NCBI GenBank assembly: GCA_036383515.1
Contig: DASVOE010000122.1
Location: 1-64,000 of the forward strand
Direction of reading: 5' to 3'
Source of the DNA: CADEDV01 sp036383515
GTDB taxonomy: Bacteria; Bacteroidota; Bacteroidia; Chitinophagales; Chitinophagaceae
DNA: 64,000 bases
In this document: positions 1 to 8,256 of the stretch, piece by piece
How positions within the stretch are numbered: position 1 is the stretch's first letter
Layout: every line of letters begins with the position of its first letter
Program-made: the position numbers and the translations under genes
Notes under the pieces: generated by a model
Databases searched by the model: none
Seen by the model: the letters and a program-made list of their open reading frames with translations, nothing else
Told to the model about the DNA's origin: nothing

Positions 1-64
1 TTTGTTCATACAATATGAATTATTAAGGTGACAAAATAATGCTATTTTACACGAAATTCGCCCC

Positions 65-373
65 ATGCGTTGGCTTTTATTTTTATCACGGCTGGCTTTT
101 ATTTGTGGTGTCTGTTTCCTGGTATCGTTGGGCTTTGCTATATCAAACCACGACAACCAGGAAGCTTTTTCATCTACCATCATTTTAATTGGAGTGGGGA
201 TGGGATTAGTAGTGCTTCCTGTTACTAATCTTTGTTATCTGGGTGTGATGGTGCTGGGTAAAAAATTATCCGGGAAAGTTCCTGCATGGCTGGTTGCATC
301 AAATGTGTTATTCCTATTTATTTTATTATACTATATTTTTTACCTGAATGATCCATACTATCATCAACCATAA
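65..373 (+). CDS. small three-helix membrane protein, unknown function
   Basis: A 102-residue hydrophobic protein with three or four predicted membrane spans (about residues 4-26, 36-58 and 74-95) and no motif I recognise. It overlaps the start of the queuosine-precursor transporter by about 26 bases, so the two are probably translated together. The start ATG follows directly on the left-end AT-rich spacer. Function is unknown; the overlap is the only clue. It could be an accessory subunit or an unrelated membrane protein. Confidence 0.6.
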   Translation: MRWLLFLSRLAFICGVCFLVSLGFAISNHDNQEAFSSTIILIGVGMGLVVLPVTNLCYLGVMVLGKKLSGKVPAWLVASNVLFLFILLYYIFYLNDPYYHQP

Positions 374-1145
374 ACCCACCCGGCTGTTTCTTATACTCGG
401 CGGATTTTTTATTGCGAATGCTCTGATCGCCGAGATCATTGGTGTAAAAATATTTTCATTGGAAAAAACATTGGGGTTTGCACCGTTGCAAATTCACCTG
501 TTGGGTAATGGTCTTTCCGTAAACCTGACCGCAGGTGTTTTATTATGGCCCGTCGTTTTCATTATGACGGATATCATTAACGAATATTACGGACCCAAAG
601 GCGTGCGGTTTCTTTCTATGCTGACAGCAGGATTAATAGCTTTTGCCTTTATTATTTTTTATGGCGCCATGAAACTGGTACCTGCTGATTTTTTTATTAC
701 CAGTAAGCAGGGGAGTGGTGTGCCGGATATGGAAAAAGCGTATAACAGTGTGTTGGGACAAGGCGGTTTTATCATTATTGGTTCACTCACAGCTTTTATA
801 CTCGGACAATTGATCGACGTTTTTATTTTTCATAAGATCAAAAAAGTAACAGGTGAAAAAAGTATCTGGCTCCGGGCCACGGGATCCACATTGATCTCCC
901 AGTTCATCGACAGTTTTGTAGTATTGTTCATCGCTTTTTATATTGGCACAAGAGTAAACAGCACGGGCAATGATTTGGTCTGGCCTTTCAAGCTGTTTAT
1001 TGCCGTAGGGGTGGTAAATTATATCTATAAATTCATCATCGCTATTTTGCTGACACCTGTTATTTATCTCGTTCATCACCGTATTGAAAAATATTTAGGT
1101 CATGAACAGGCTTCAGCGATGAGAGCGGCTGCGATGAAAGATTAA
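348..1145 (+). CDS. queuosine precursor transporter (VUT/YhhQ family, DUF165)
   Basis: A 265-residue integral membrane protein with about six hydrophobic spans. The N-terminal pattern (ANALIAEIIGVKIF), the D-I-I-N-E-Y-Y-G segment near residue 75 and the Q-x-I-D-S-F-V segment near 186 are typical of the vitamin-uptake-transporter/DUF165 family, whose YhhQ member imports queuosine precursors for tRNA modification. The family assignment is strong; the substrate is inferred from the family. It overlaps the preceding small membrane gene by 26 bases, and the convergent Nudix gene ends 8 bases downstream. Confidence 0.85.
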   Translation: MIHTIINHKPTRLFLILGGFFIANALIAEIIGVKIFSLEKTLGFAPLQIHLLGNGLSVNLTAGVLLWPVVFIMTDIINEYYGPKGVRFLSMLTAGLIAFAFIIFYGAMKLVPADFFITSKQGSGVPDMEKAYNSVLGQGGFIIIGSLTAFILGQLIDVFIFHKIKKVTGEKSIWLRATGSTLISQFIDSFVVLFIAFYIGTRVNSTGNDLVWPFKLFIAVGVVNYIYKFIIAILLTPVIYLVHHRIEKYLGHEQASAMRAAAMKD

Positions 1146-1153
1146 GGGCGGCT

Positions 1154-1618
1154 TTATTTATTTGCCATCAGCCATTTTACGATGATCTTATCAATCGGAA
1201 GTGTTACACTCTCCTCAGAAAGGTCTTTCCAATCAATAAAACGAAAGGTTTCCGTTTCTTTTTTTGTTTCGTATACTTTTAATTGCTGTTCATCAAAATC
1301 AAAAGGTTTGTTCCTGAGTGGTGCTTTTATTTCTTCAAGGGCAGTTACAAAATAATAAATGGAAATGATCTGGTGTTCGGGATTGAAAGCAGATAGTTGA
1401 AAATAATCGGTGGTGTAAATGTGATCATCCACTTCTACATCCAGGTCCATTTCCTCTTTGAATTCTCTTTTCAGGCAATCTCTTGTGCCTTCGCCAAATT
1501 CTAATCCACCACCGGGAAATTTGGTGTAATAGTTTCCACGGATGTATTCATCACTCACCAATAATTGTTTATTGTCATTGATGAGAATGCCATAAACCCG
1601 GATATTAAAGCGGTGCAT
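1154..1618 (-). CDS. Nudix hydrolase
   Basis: A 154-residue single-domain Nudix protein. The Nudix box spans about residues 37-59: G37, E43, R51-E52 and E55-E56 fit GX5EX7REUXEEXGU, with Asp in place of the usual Gly near the end. The metal-binding glutamates are present, so it should hydrolyse a nucleoside-diphosphate-linked substrate. The substrate cannot be told. It starts 3 bases after the CorA stop on the same strand, so the two are probably co-transcribed. Confidence 0.88.
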   Translation of the reverse strand: MHRFNIRVYGILINDNKQLLVSDEYIRGNYYTKFPGGGLEFGEGTRDCLKREFKEEMDLDVEVDDHIYTTDYFQLSAFNPEHQIISIYYFVTALEEIKAPLRNKPFDFDEQQLKVYETKKETETFRFIDWKDLSEESVTLPIDKIIVKWLMANK

Positions 1619-1621
1619 GGG

Positions 1622-2560
1622 TCAGAATATTTTTTTGCGGAAGAATAACAGGCCAATGACGAATGCAATAGCCAGTGATAAAAAAGCCACTATGTAAAAG
1701 GCGTAAGAGGAGTGTTCAAATCCACTGGGCACGTTCATTCCAAATATACTGGCGATCAAAACCGGGAAGGATAACACGATCGTTATAACCGCTAATCTTT
1801 TTAATACCTGGTTCTGGTTGTTGGCAATGATGCTGGCAAATGCATCCAGTGTGCTGCTGAGAATGTTGGTATAAATATTGGCCATTTCAAGGGCCTGTGC
1901 ATTATCTACAATAAGATCATTCAAAAATTCTTTTTCATCTTCATTCAACGCCAGGAAATTGGTACGCTCCAGTTTTACGAGCAATAATTCATTAGACCGG
2001 AGGGCTGTTACAAAATACACAAGGCTTTTTTGAATCCTCATTAATTGAAGCAATTGTTCATTTTCGCTTGATGCATATAATTTTTGTTCCAGTATATTTC
2101 TCCTGTGGTTGATCTCTTTCAGGTGATCCATAAAGTTCTGAACGATCTTTTCAAATATCTTCAATACCATCATGCTCTTTTTTTCCGGGTTCCTGTTTTT
2201 GAAGGTGTTCAGGAATTTTTTGATCGCCGGATTTTCAAATGAATTGACGGTGATTATCTGGTTGTGAGTAAGAATGATGCAAATCGGTATCGTGATATAA
2301 TAAGCATCGCTGTCATTAAAAGAATTGTTTTCAGTAGGAGTTTTAATAACGATCAGCCGCACGTTATCCTCTTCTTCATACCGGCTTCTTTCATCTATAT
2401 CGAGTGAGTCGGTTAAAAAATCTATAGGAATTTCAAGCCCCGTTGACAGCTCTGTGAATTCTTCCTGGCGCAGTGGGGGCAGCACATTGACCCATGTGCC
2501 AATTTCCGGCTTGTCAATTTCAATGGTCTGATGGTCTATATTTTTAAAGTACTGGATCAT
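1622..2560 (-). CDS. corA: CorA-family divalent metal transporter
   Basis: A 312-residue protein of normal CorA length: a soluble acidic N-terminal domain and long helices, then two C-terminal membrane spans. The signature G-M-N motif is at about residues 274-276, directly after TM1 (LSFPVLIASIFGMN), followed by a short periplasmic loop, TM2 and a basic tail (FFRKKIF). The family forms pentameric Mg2+/Co2+/Ni2+ channels in the inner membrane. It sits between dapF and the Nudix gene on the minus strand. Confidence 0.9.
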   Translation of the reverse strand: MIQYFKNIDHQTIEIDKPEIGTWVNVLPPLRQEEFTELSTGLEIPIDFLTDSLDIDERSRYEEEDNVRLIVIKTPTENNSFNDSDAYYITIPICIILTHNQIITVNSFENPAIKKFLNTFKNRNPEKKSMMVLKIFEKIVQNFMDHLKEINHRRNILEQKLYASSENEQLLQLMRIQKSLVYFVTALRSNELLLVKLERTNFLALNEDEKEFLNDLIVDNAQALEMANIYTNILSSTLDAFASIIANNQNQVLKRLAVITIVLSFPVLIASIFGMNVPSGFEHSSYAFYIVAFLSLAIAFVIGLLFFRKKIF

Positions 2561-2597
2561 GAGTGGCGCAAAGGTAGGTTCAATCCTTTATCATCTA

Positions 2598-3386
2598 TCA
2601 TCCTGTCTCTACGGTTCCTTCAAATACTTTGTCGGCAGGGCCGCAGAGCCAGATGTTGGTATATTTATCTTCATCGAGCCGGTCAAATTCAACCGTGAGT
2701 TTGCCACCCAGTGTTTTTACTTCCACATCGTTGTAGCCATTTTCATTGTGATAGCAAACAAGAGCAGCAGCTGTAACGCCAGTGCCACAGGAAAACGTTT
2801 CATCTTCCACGCCTCTTTCGTAGGTGCGTACAAGAATATGATCCACTTCTGCCATCTGCTCCACGAAGTTCACATTGATACCTTCCTGTTCATAATCCTT
2901 GCTATAGCGGATATCGCGGCCTTTTTTGTAAACATCAAGATCCATTACATCATTCACGATCTTTACGTAGTGAGGAGAGCCGGTATTTAATACAAAGTCG
3001 CCATGCACTTTCTTAATCCTGTCAACATCTTTCATTTTCAATGAAACAATGCCATCGGTGTCAATTTCTGCTTCATGTTCACCGTCCGATGCGATGAATT
3101 TATAAATATCCCGGTGAATGCCGAGATGGTAAGCAAACTTAACCATGCAACGGCCACCGTTGCCACACATACTACCTTCCCGTCCATCCGAGTTGTAATA
3201 TTTCATTTCAAAATCATAACCGTTTTTTTCGTCCAGCAACATCAGGCCATCTGCTCCAATCCCAAAACGGCGGTCACACATGCGACGTATCTGGTCAGTC
3301 GTTAAGGAGGAGTATTCATTTTTCCGGTTATCAGCGAGGATAAAATCATTGCCTGTGCCCTGGTACTTATAAAAACGTAATTGCAT
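2598..3386 (-). CDS. dapF: diaminopimelate epimerase
   Basis: A 262-residue cytoplasmic enzyme that interconverts LL- and meso-diaminopimelate in lysine and peptidoglycan synthesis. The N-terminal TGNDF segment, the first catalytic cysteine in MCGNGGRC (about Cys74) and the second in SCGTGVTAAA (about Cys200) are all present, as are the YNSDG and GSPHYV substrate-binding segments. Length matches the family. It starts 10 bases after the stop of the nucleoside phosphorylase gene, suggesting one transcript. Confidence 0.96.
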   Translation of the reverse strand: MQLRFYKYQGTGNDFILADNRKNEYSSLTTDQIRRMCDRRFGIGADGLMLLDEKNGYDFEMKYYNSDGREGSMCGNGGRCMVKFAYHLGIHRDIYKFIASDGEHEAEIDTDGIVSLKMKDVDRIKKVHGDFVLNTGSPHYVKIVNDVMDLDVYKKGRDIRYSKDYEQEGINVNFVEQMAEVDHILVRTYERGVEDETFSCGTGVTAAALVCYHNENGYNDVEVKTLGGKLTVEFDRLDEDKYTNIWLCGPADKVFEGTVETG

Positions 3387-3396
3387 GGGAGTCGAA

Positions 3397-4275
3397 CTAA
3401 ATATTTTCTGAAAAAATTTCTATAAACTTAATGATTAATTTTTCAACCGCTGCTTTACCATCTTTTGAAAACTCTTTTTTAACACGATTGGCAACAATAG
3501 CGTTGACGGCCAGGCAATGATGACCCAATAATTTGCCTAGACCATAAATGGCTGATGTTTCCATTTCAAAATTAGTGATGCGGTGTTGACCAAATCGGAA
3601 ATCGGTGAGCCGGTTGATCAGTTCGGGATTACTGATCCCTAATCGCAATATCCGGCCCTGCGGACCATAAAAGCCGGGACAGGTGACTGTGATACCCTGG
3701 TGAAAATCTTTTACAAAATGCTTGATCAGTGATCCGGCCCCGCTGCTGATATAAGGATTACCGATCTGCCCATGTATTTGTGTATGGGTGATAAAAGAAT
3801 GAAGCAGTTGTTTCTCCTGTTCGTTTTGTTCATGACGGTAAAAATTAAGAAGGTTGTCAATACCTAATCCATGGGTAGAGGCAACAAAATTATCTACCGG
3901 TATATCGGCCTGCAACGATCCTGACGTGCCTACCCGGATTATATTCAATGACGTTAACTGTTTTTTGATCTCCCGGGTTTCAAAATCAATATTCACCAAT
4001 GCATCGAGCTCATTCATGACAATATCAATATTATCGGGGCCAATGCCAGAAGAAAGCACTGTTATTCTTTTTTTACCGACAAACCCGGTATGTGAAATAA
4101 ATTCACGGTGTTGCCTTTTTACTTCTACTGAATCAAAATGTTTACTGACTTCTTTTACCCGGTCAGGATCACCCACGGTGATCACCGTATTAGCAATTTC
4201 TTCGGGGCGAAGGTCCAAATGATAAATAGCTCCCCGGGGGTTAATGATCAATTCTGATTCAGCAATACGGTTCAT
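3397..4275 (-). CDS. nucleoside phosphorylase (uridine phosphorylase-like)
   Basis: A 292-residue PNP/UDP phosphorylase-family enzyme that would cleave nucleosides with phosphate to a free base and pentose-1-phosphate. Visible family marks are VGDPDRV (about 34-40, phosphate binding), RVGTSGSLQ (about 113-121) and the ribose-binding FEMETSAIYGLG near residue 236. The sequence is closer to uridine phosphorylases than to trimeric purine enzymes, but substrate is inferred. It leads a probable phosphorylase-dapF-corA-Nudix transcript. Confidence 0.85.
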   Translation of the reverse strand: MNRIAESELIINPRGAIYHLDLRPEEIANTVITVGDPDRVKEVSKHFDSVEVKRQHREFISHTGFVGKKRITVLSSGIGPDNIDIVMNELDALVNIDFETREIKKQLTSLNIIRVGTSGSLQADIPVDNFVASTHGLGIDNLLNFYRHEQNEQEKQLLHSFITHTQIHGQIGNPYISSGAGSLIKHFVKDFHQGITVTCPGFYGPQGRILRLGISNPELINRLTDFRFGQHRITNFEMETSAIYGLGKLLGHHCLAVNAIVANRVKKEFSKDGKAAVEKLIIKFIEIFSENI

Positions 4276-4355
4276 ACAGCCAGTTTAATGTGATGAATGA
4301 AAACAAGTTCCAAAAATATCCTATTTTCGCAGCGATTCAAAAAAACAGGGAATAA

Positions 4356-4426
4356 GGTCCTGTGGCCGAGTGGCTAGGCAGAGCTCTGCAAAAGCTCCTA
4401 CAGCGGTTCGAATCCGCTCGGGACCT
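4356..4426 (+). tRNA. tRNA-Cys (anticodon GCA)
   Basis: A complete cloverleaf can be drawn. The acceptor stem GGTCCTG pairs with CGGGACC (one T-G pair). The anticodon stem GAGCT/AGCTC encloses loop CTGCAAA with anticodon GCA at 4388-4390. The T arm AGCGG-TTCGAAT-CCGCT is canonical. The discriminator is T4426, and the 3' CCA is not encoded in full. A strong terminator follows. Confidence 0.96.
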
Positions 4427-4430
4427 CCTT

Positions 4431-4469
4431 ACCGGACAGATATAATCTTTTTATACTGTCCGGTTTTTT
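4431..4469 (+). terminator. rho-independent terminator of tRNA-Cys
   Basis: A 9-bp stem ACCGGACAG (4431-4439) pairs with CTGTCCGGT (4456-4464), extended inward by TATAA/TTATA, and is followed by a T-run. It lies 5 bases after the tRNA, so it should end that transcript. It could also help stop the convergent FGE operon. Confidence 0.88.
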
Positions 4470-4547
4470 GTTTATACGGATGAAATCAGACTTTAAAGAA
4501 GCGTCAGTAAATCTTTTTGCTTCTCTCTGTTTTAAAAGGAGTAAAAA

Positions 4548-5675
4548 CTATTTTGAAGACACACATCTGAAGCCTGTATTTTCCAAACCAGTATCCGGAG
4601 AAGATTTCATCCTTGAAGAAACCCTGTAGCCTTTGCAATAAGAAGCATTACACATAAAAGACCCTCCTCTTGTAACCCTTTTAGGAATGGTTGGTTCCTC
4701 TGCATCAAAACTTTGTTCGGGGCCTTGTGGGTTTATGCTTGTTTCCTTTTCTAAAGTGCCATAGTAATCTGCCCGGTACCAATCCGCTACCCATTCCCAT
4801 ACATTTCCTGCCATATCATAAAGACCATACGTATTGGGTTTAAAAGATTGAACTGGTGCTAATCCGTTGTAGCCGTCCCAACCCTTATCATGATCCGGAA
4901 AACTGCCCTGCCAGGTATTGGCTTTAGCTTTACCATTTTCCACATCTTCATTTCCCCATGGATATTTATTGTTTTGCAATCCACCACGTGCGGCGTATTC
5001 CCATTCTGCTTCCGTCGGAAGACGTTTGCCGGCCCATTTTGCATAAGCCGCTGCATCTTCCCATGCAATATGAATTACGGGATAATTGTCTTTACCTGTT
5101 ATAGAGCTGCCGGGCCCTGCCGGCTGGCGCCAGTTAGCTCCTTTTTTCCATTGCCACCACAAGGAAGCATTGTTCAAAGGCACGGGGTGTGACGGTGGCG
5201 AAAATACAAGGGATGAAGGAACCAGCACATCATCGGGTGGTTTCGCTGTTCCGGGAGGCAATTGTTTTTTTAATTCTTCCCAGTCGGGTTTTCTTTCCGC
5301 TATCGTTATATATCCTGTAGCTTCAACGAACCGGGAAAATGCTGCGTTGGTTACTTCATGCACATCTATCCAGAACGTATTCAACCTGACACGATGTTGC
5401 GGGTATTCATCTTTGCGGCCTTCATCATCAGCGGCACCCATCATAAACTCACCGGCAGGGATAAGGAGCATACCTTTATGCGAAGGAGTATCTGATGATT
5501 GGATAGCAGAAAGTGAAGAGTCTCCTGTTGCAGTCAACCTCGAAGGCATATGGCTATGACAGGAAATCGTATCCTCTTTATTGGCTGCTCCCATCTTCTC
5601 ATTTTGTTTGCAGCCATTTACTGCCAGTAATAACAGGGAAGAGAAAAAGTATGTTTTGATTTTTGTACGGTTCAT
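4548..5675 (-). CDS. formylglycine-generating enzyme (sulfatase-maturating, SUMF1/FGE family)
   Basis: A 375-residue exported FGE domain protein. A hydrophobic leader ends in a lipobox-like VNGC near residue 22, so it is probably a lipoprotein. The FGE-sulfatase domain runs from about residue 68 to the end. The C-terminal segment GGSFMCNASYCKGYR carries Cys342 and Cys347, spaced exactly as the copper-binding catalytic pair of aerobic FGE, and the tail ends in the usual GFRC. This separates a real FGE from the many SUMF1-like proteins that lack those cysteines. It should oxidise the active-site Cys of the three C-x-P-S-R sulfatases in the same locus to formylglycine. It is the last gene of the cluster. 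Confidence 0.9.
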   Translation of the reverse strand: MNRTKIKTYFFSSLLLLAVNGCKQNEKMGAANKEDTISCHSHMPSRLTATGDSSLSAIQSSDTPSHKGMLLIPAGEFMMGAADDEGRKDEYPQHRVRLNTFWIDVHEVTNAAFSRFVEATGYITIAERKPDWEELKKQLPPGTAKPPDDVLVPSSLVFSPPSHPVPLNNASLWWQWKKGANWRQPAGPGSSITGKDNYPVIHIAWEDAAAYAKWAGKRLPTEAEWEYAARGGLQNNKYPWGNEDVENGKAKANTWQGSFPDHDKGWDGYNGLAPVQSFKPNTYGLYDMAGNVWEWVADWYRADYYGTLEKETSINPQGPEQSFDAEEPTIPKRVTRGGSFMCNASYCKGYRVSSRMKSSPDTGLENTGFRCVSSK

Positions 5676-5737
5676 GTAAATACTTCAGCTACTACGAAGA
5701 AAATTGTCTTACACTTTTTTAAAAATGTCTGCAGGAA

Positions 5738-7099
5738 TTAATTTAATTTCCTGATTTTTATACTCCTGAAAGCTACATTATCTCCGCCATCCTGTAAAAG
5801 GATTTTTCCTTTTGACACTTTTCCAAAATTTTCTACTTTACTAAATTGGCTTTGCCGTACCAAGTTCAGGTATTCCTGAGATCCCTTGATAAATTCAAGA
5901 ACTTTTATACCATTGAGCCAATATGCAACCTTATTATCTGGCTGTACTTTAACTATACCTTCATTCCATTCCCCGGCCTTCCTGATAAATCGTTCATCAC
6001 TTATAACTGGTGCAATCAAATCATATAATGAGCCTAATGTATGGTTCCCGTTTTTTCCAGCTTTTGCATCAGCATGTTTATCATCATCCACTATCTGGTA
6101 TTCCAGGCCGGGAACCTGCCCATTCTTGCCTTTTGATGCTGCAACAAAGTATTGCACTCCACTGCTGGCACCGGCAGATAATTTAAAATCAAATTTCAAC
6201 TCAAAAGCACCAAATTCCTGTGTGGTTACAATATCCTTGCCTTTAACAAGCCCTGTGTTGTCTGCTTTTATAGTCATCAACTCACCATCTTTTATTTTCC
6301 AGCGATCGGCAGGAAATGTATTTTTAGTAATCCCCTGCCATCCATTTGTTGTTTTTCCATCCCACAACATTGTAAAACCGTTTTGTTGTTCCTGTACAGA
6401 TAAATTGTTAGGAATAAGGTTTGCTACAAAAATATTGTCATAAGGCGATGGCTTTAATTTTTGGGTTTTTATCCGGATATTTCTCCAGCGGATCTGCTTG
6501 CCGGCCGCTTCATTCTTTTTTACTGCGTGAACCTGCAAGGCAATAAACCCCTCCGGTGTCAAGTCATCAATCAAGTGTGCAGTCGCAATACCATTTACCC
6601 ATGTTCTGATGGTGCTTCCAATACATTCTATCCGGTATTTGTTCCACTGATTATTTTTAAAAGCAGTCTTGGCTGCCGGGTTCAGGTCCAATGTATACAA
6701 CCATCCTCTGCGGCCTTCATCAAAGATTGCACCACTCCATGACCGGTCAGAAGGATCTATCTCCATCTGGTAACCATGTACTCTTCCATCTTTATAGGAA
6801 GCAATACTCTGGCTTCTGAACTGTATGCCCGAATTCATAGACGGATCAACAAAAAGTTCGAGCTCTAAAATAAAATTGCCATAGGTTTCTGTTGTTGCTA
6901 AAAAAGAATTTGGTTCATTGCTTACAGTAGTGCCTACAATTTCACCGTTTTTAGCTTCATAAATAGCTTTGCCATTCAATTGCCGGAAACCGGTAAGGTC
7001 TTTTCCATTAAAGAGGGAGATCCAGCCATCTGAATCTTGGGCAACTCCTTTTAAAAAACAGGAGAGGAACACTGCTCCTAAAATAATTTTACTATGCAT
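5738..7099 (-). CDS. tandem DUF1080 (3-keto-disaccharide hydrolase-type) protein
   Basis: A 453-residue secreted protein with a signal peptide (about 1-20, ending GVAQ) and two DUF1080 jelly-roll domains, about residues 25-190 and 225-452. Both begin with a W-x-x-L/T-x-x-x-G segment (GWISLFNGKDLTGF; GFTMLWDGKTTNGW). The family includes hydrolases/lyases acting on 3-keto-glycosides, a pathway that needs a Gfo/Idh/MocA oxidoreductase; one is encoded at 24.2 kb. Whether both domains are catalytic or one binds carbohydrate cannot be told. It lies 39 bases after the GH88/105 gene. Confidence 0.82.
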   Translation of the reverse strand: MHSKIILGAVFLSCFLKGVAQDSDGWISLFNGKDLTGFRQLNGKAIYEAKNGEIVGTTVSNEPNSFLATTETYGNFILELELFVDPSMNSGIQFRSQSIASYKDGRVHGYQMEIDPSDRSWSGAIFDEGRRGWLYTLDLNPAAKTAFKNNQWNKYRIECIGSTIRTWVNGIATAHLIDDLTPEGFIALQVHAVKKNEAAGKQIRWRNIRIKTQKLKPSPYDNIFVANLIPNNLSVQEQQNGFTMLWDGKTTNGWQGITKNTFPADRWKIKDGELMTIKADNTGLVKGKDIVTTQEFGAFELKFDFKLSAGASSGVQYFVAASKGKNGQVPGLEYQIVDDDKHADAKAGKNGNHTLGSLYDLIAPVISDERFIRKAGEWNEGIVKVQPDNKVAYWLNGIKVLEFIKGSQEYLNLVRQSQFSKVENFGKVSKGKILLQDGGDNVAFRSIKIRKLN

Positions 7100-7138
7100 A
7101 TACTAAAGCAATATTGTTTAAACAGGTTATCAATTGTA

Positions 7139-8236
7139 TTATTTTTTCAGTTGTTTCATTTTCGAAATCTCTGTTGCTGCTAAAAGATAAGCCCCAACTC
7201 CATACGGAGCCGTCATATCCAACGTTATATTCAGCGGGGCATGCCCGATCGGCTGCACAAAACCCAGCTTGCCGTTCTTATCAACATATTTTTGCAAAGC
7301 TTTCCAGCCTGTCAACGCAGCATAGCGATGAGCAGGATCAGAAAGTATCCCGTTGTTCAATCCCCAGCTCAATCCAAAAACAAAAAAACCAGATGAACTA
7401 TTTTCAGGTTGGGCATATGTTTCCACATCAAACAAACTACTATGCCATGAACCCAGTTTGTCCTGGCATTTAACAATAGCTTCTGTCATTTCAAGGTATA
7501 GATTACGGTAGTACTGGTAACTTGGATGTGTTTGAGGAACCGTTTGCAGCAATAATGCCAGGCCGGCATATACCCAGCCATTGCCCCGGCCCCAGAAAAT
7601 TTTTTCTCCTTTGCTGTCACGATTGTTCACTAACCGGAGATCACGGTAAAAAAGATGTGCTTTGCGGTCATACAATGAATCAGTTGTTACTTTATATTCA
7701 GCAAAACAGAAATCAAGGTATTTCTTATCCCCGGTTTGTTGATACAATCTTGCATAAACCGGTGGCGCCATGAACAGGGCATCGCACCAGCCCCAACGGT
7801 TGCGATAATATTTTCCCTGGTCAGTGATCAGGGCATTCGTGTCGGGGTGAGCAATGACATAGTCAACCCGTTCTGTTACTTTCCTGATCATTTCAGCATT
7901 CTTATACTTGTCGTAAAGCCTGAAATAAGTTTGACCAATACATAGATCATCGCCATCATACACCCGTTCCAGCATACCCCATTGTTGTTCCTCTCCAATT
8001 TGTAAGAGGAAATTGTAAACGCTTGCCGATTGGGTTGCAGCAGCCCACTCCACCATACCACGGCACATGGCGGCATGCACCCATCCTACTTTAGGTGCAA
8101 TAGTATCTGAGAAATGCTGTATCTGCCAGGCAGCTACTTTGTTGGCCGTCTTTTTATCCTTTGCAGTGAAATAAGATGTTTTACACGATAGAGTTGTAAC
8201 CACGATCAGCGACACAGCAAAGAGTATCTTCTGCAT
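7139..8236 (-). CDS. GH88/GH105-family unsaturated uronyl hydrolase, lipoprotein
   Basis: An (alpha/alpha)6-barrel enzyme that removes unsaturated uronic acids left at the non-reducing ends of lyase products. Family marks are the MCRGMVEWAAAT segment, YDGDDLCIGQTYF (acidic pair), RWGWCDALFMAPP and WGRGNGWVYAGL. I chose the ATG at 8236 (MQKILFAVS...) because it starts a clean lipoprotein leader ending LSC and lies 20 bases after the lyase stop. The open frame extends to 8269, overlapping that gene by 13 bases. It is the natural partner of the upstream lyase. Family assignment is firm; the GH88 or GH105 choice leans to GH105. Confidence 0.85.
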   Translation of the reverse strand: MQKILFAVSLIVVTTLSCKTSYFTAKDKKTANKVAAWQIQHFSDTIAPKVGWVHAAMCRGMVEWAAATQSASVYNFLLQIGEEQQWGMLERVYDGDDLCIGQTYFRLYDKYKNAEMIRKVTERVDYVIAHPDTNALITDQGKYYRNRWGWCDALFMAPPVYARLYQQTGDKKYLDFCFAEYKVTTDSLYDRKAHLFYRDLRLVNNRDSKGEKIFWGRGNGWVYAGLALLLQTVPQTHPSYQYYRNLYLEMTEAIVKCQDKLGSWHSSLFDVETYAQPENSSSGFFVFGLSWGLNNGILSDPAHRYAALTGWKALQKYVDKNGKLGFVQPIGHAPLNITLDMTAPYGVGAYLLAATEISKMKQLKK

Positions 8237-8256
8237 ATTTAATGATTTTGATTTTA

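Noticed and set aside
4356..4426. tRNA-Cys as an integration site of a genomic island
   Set aside because: No integrase gene and no repeated tRNA 3' end was found in the window.
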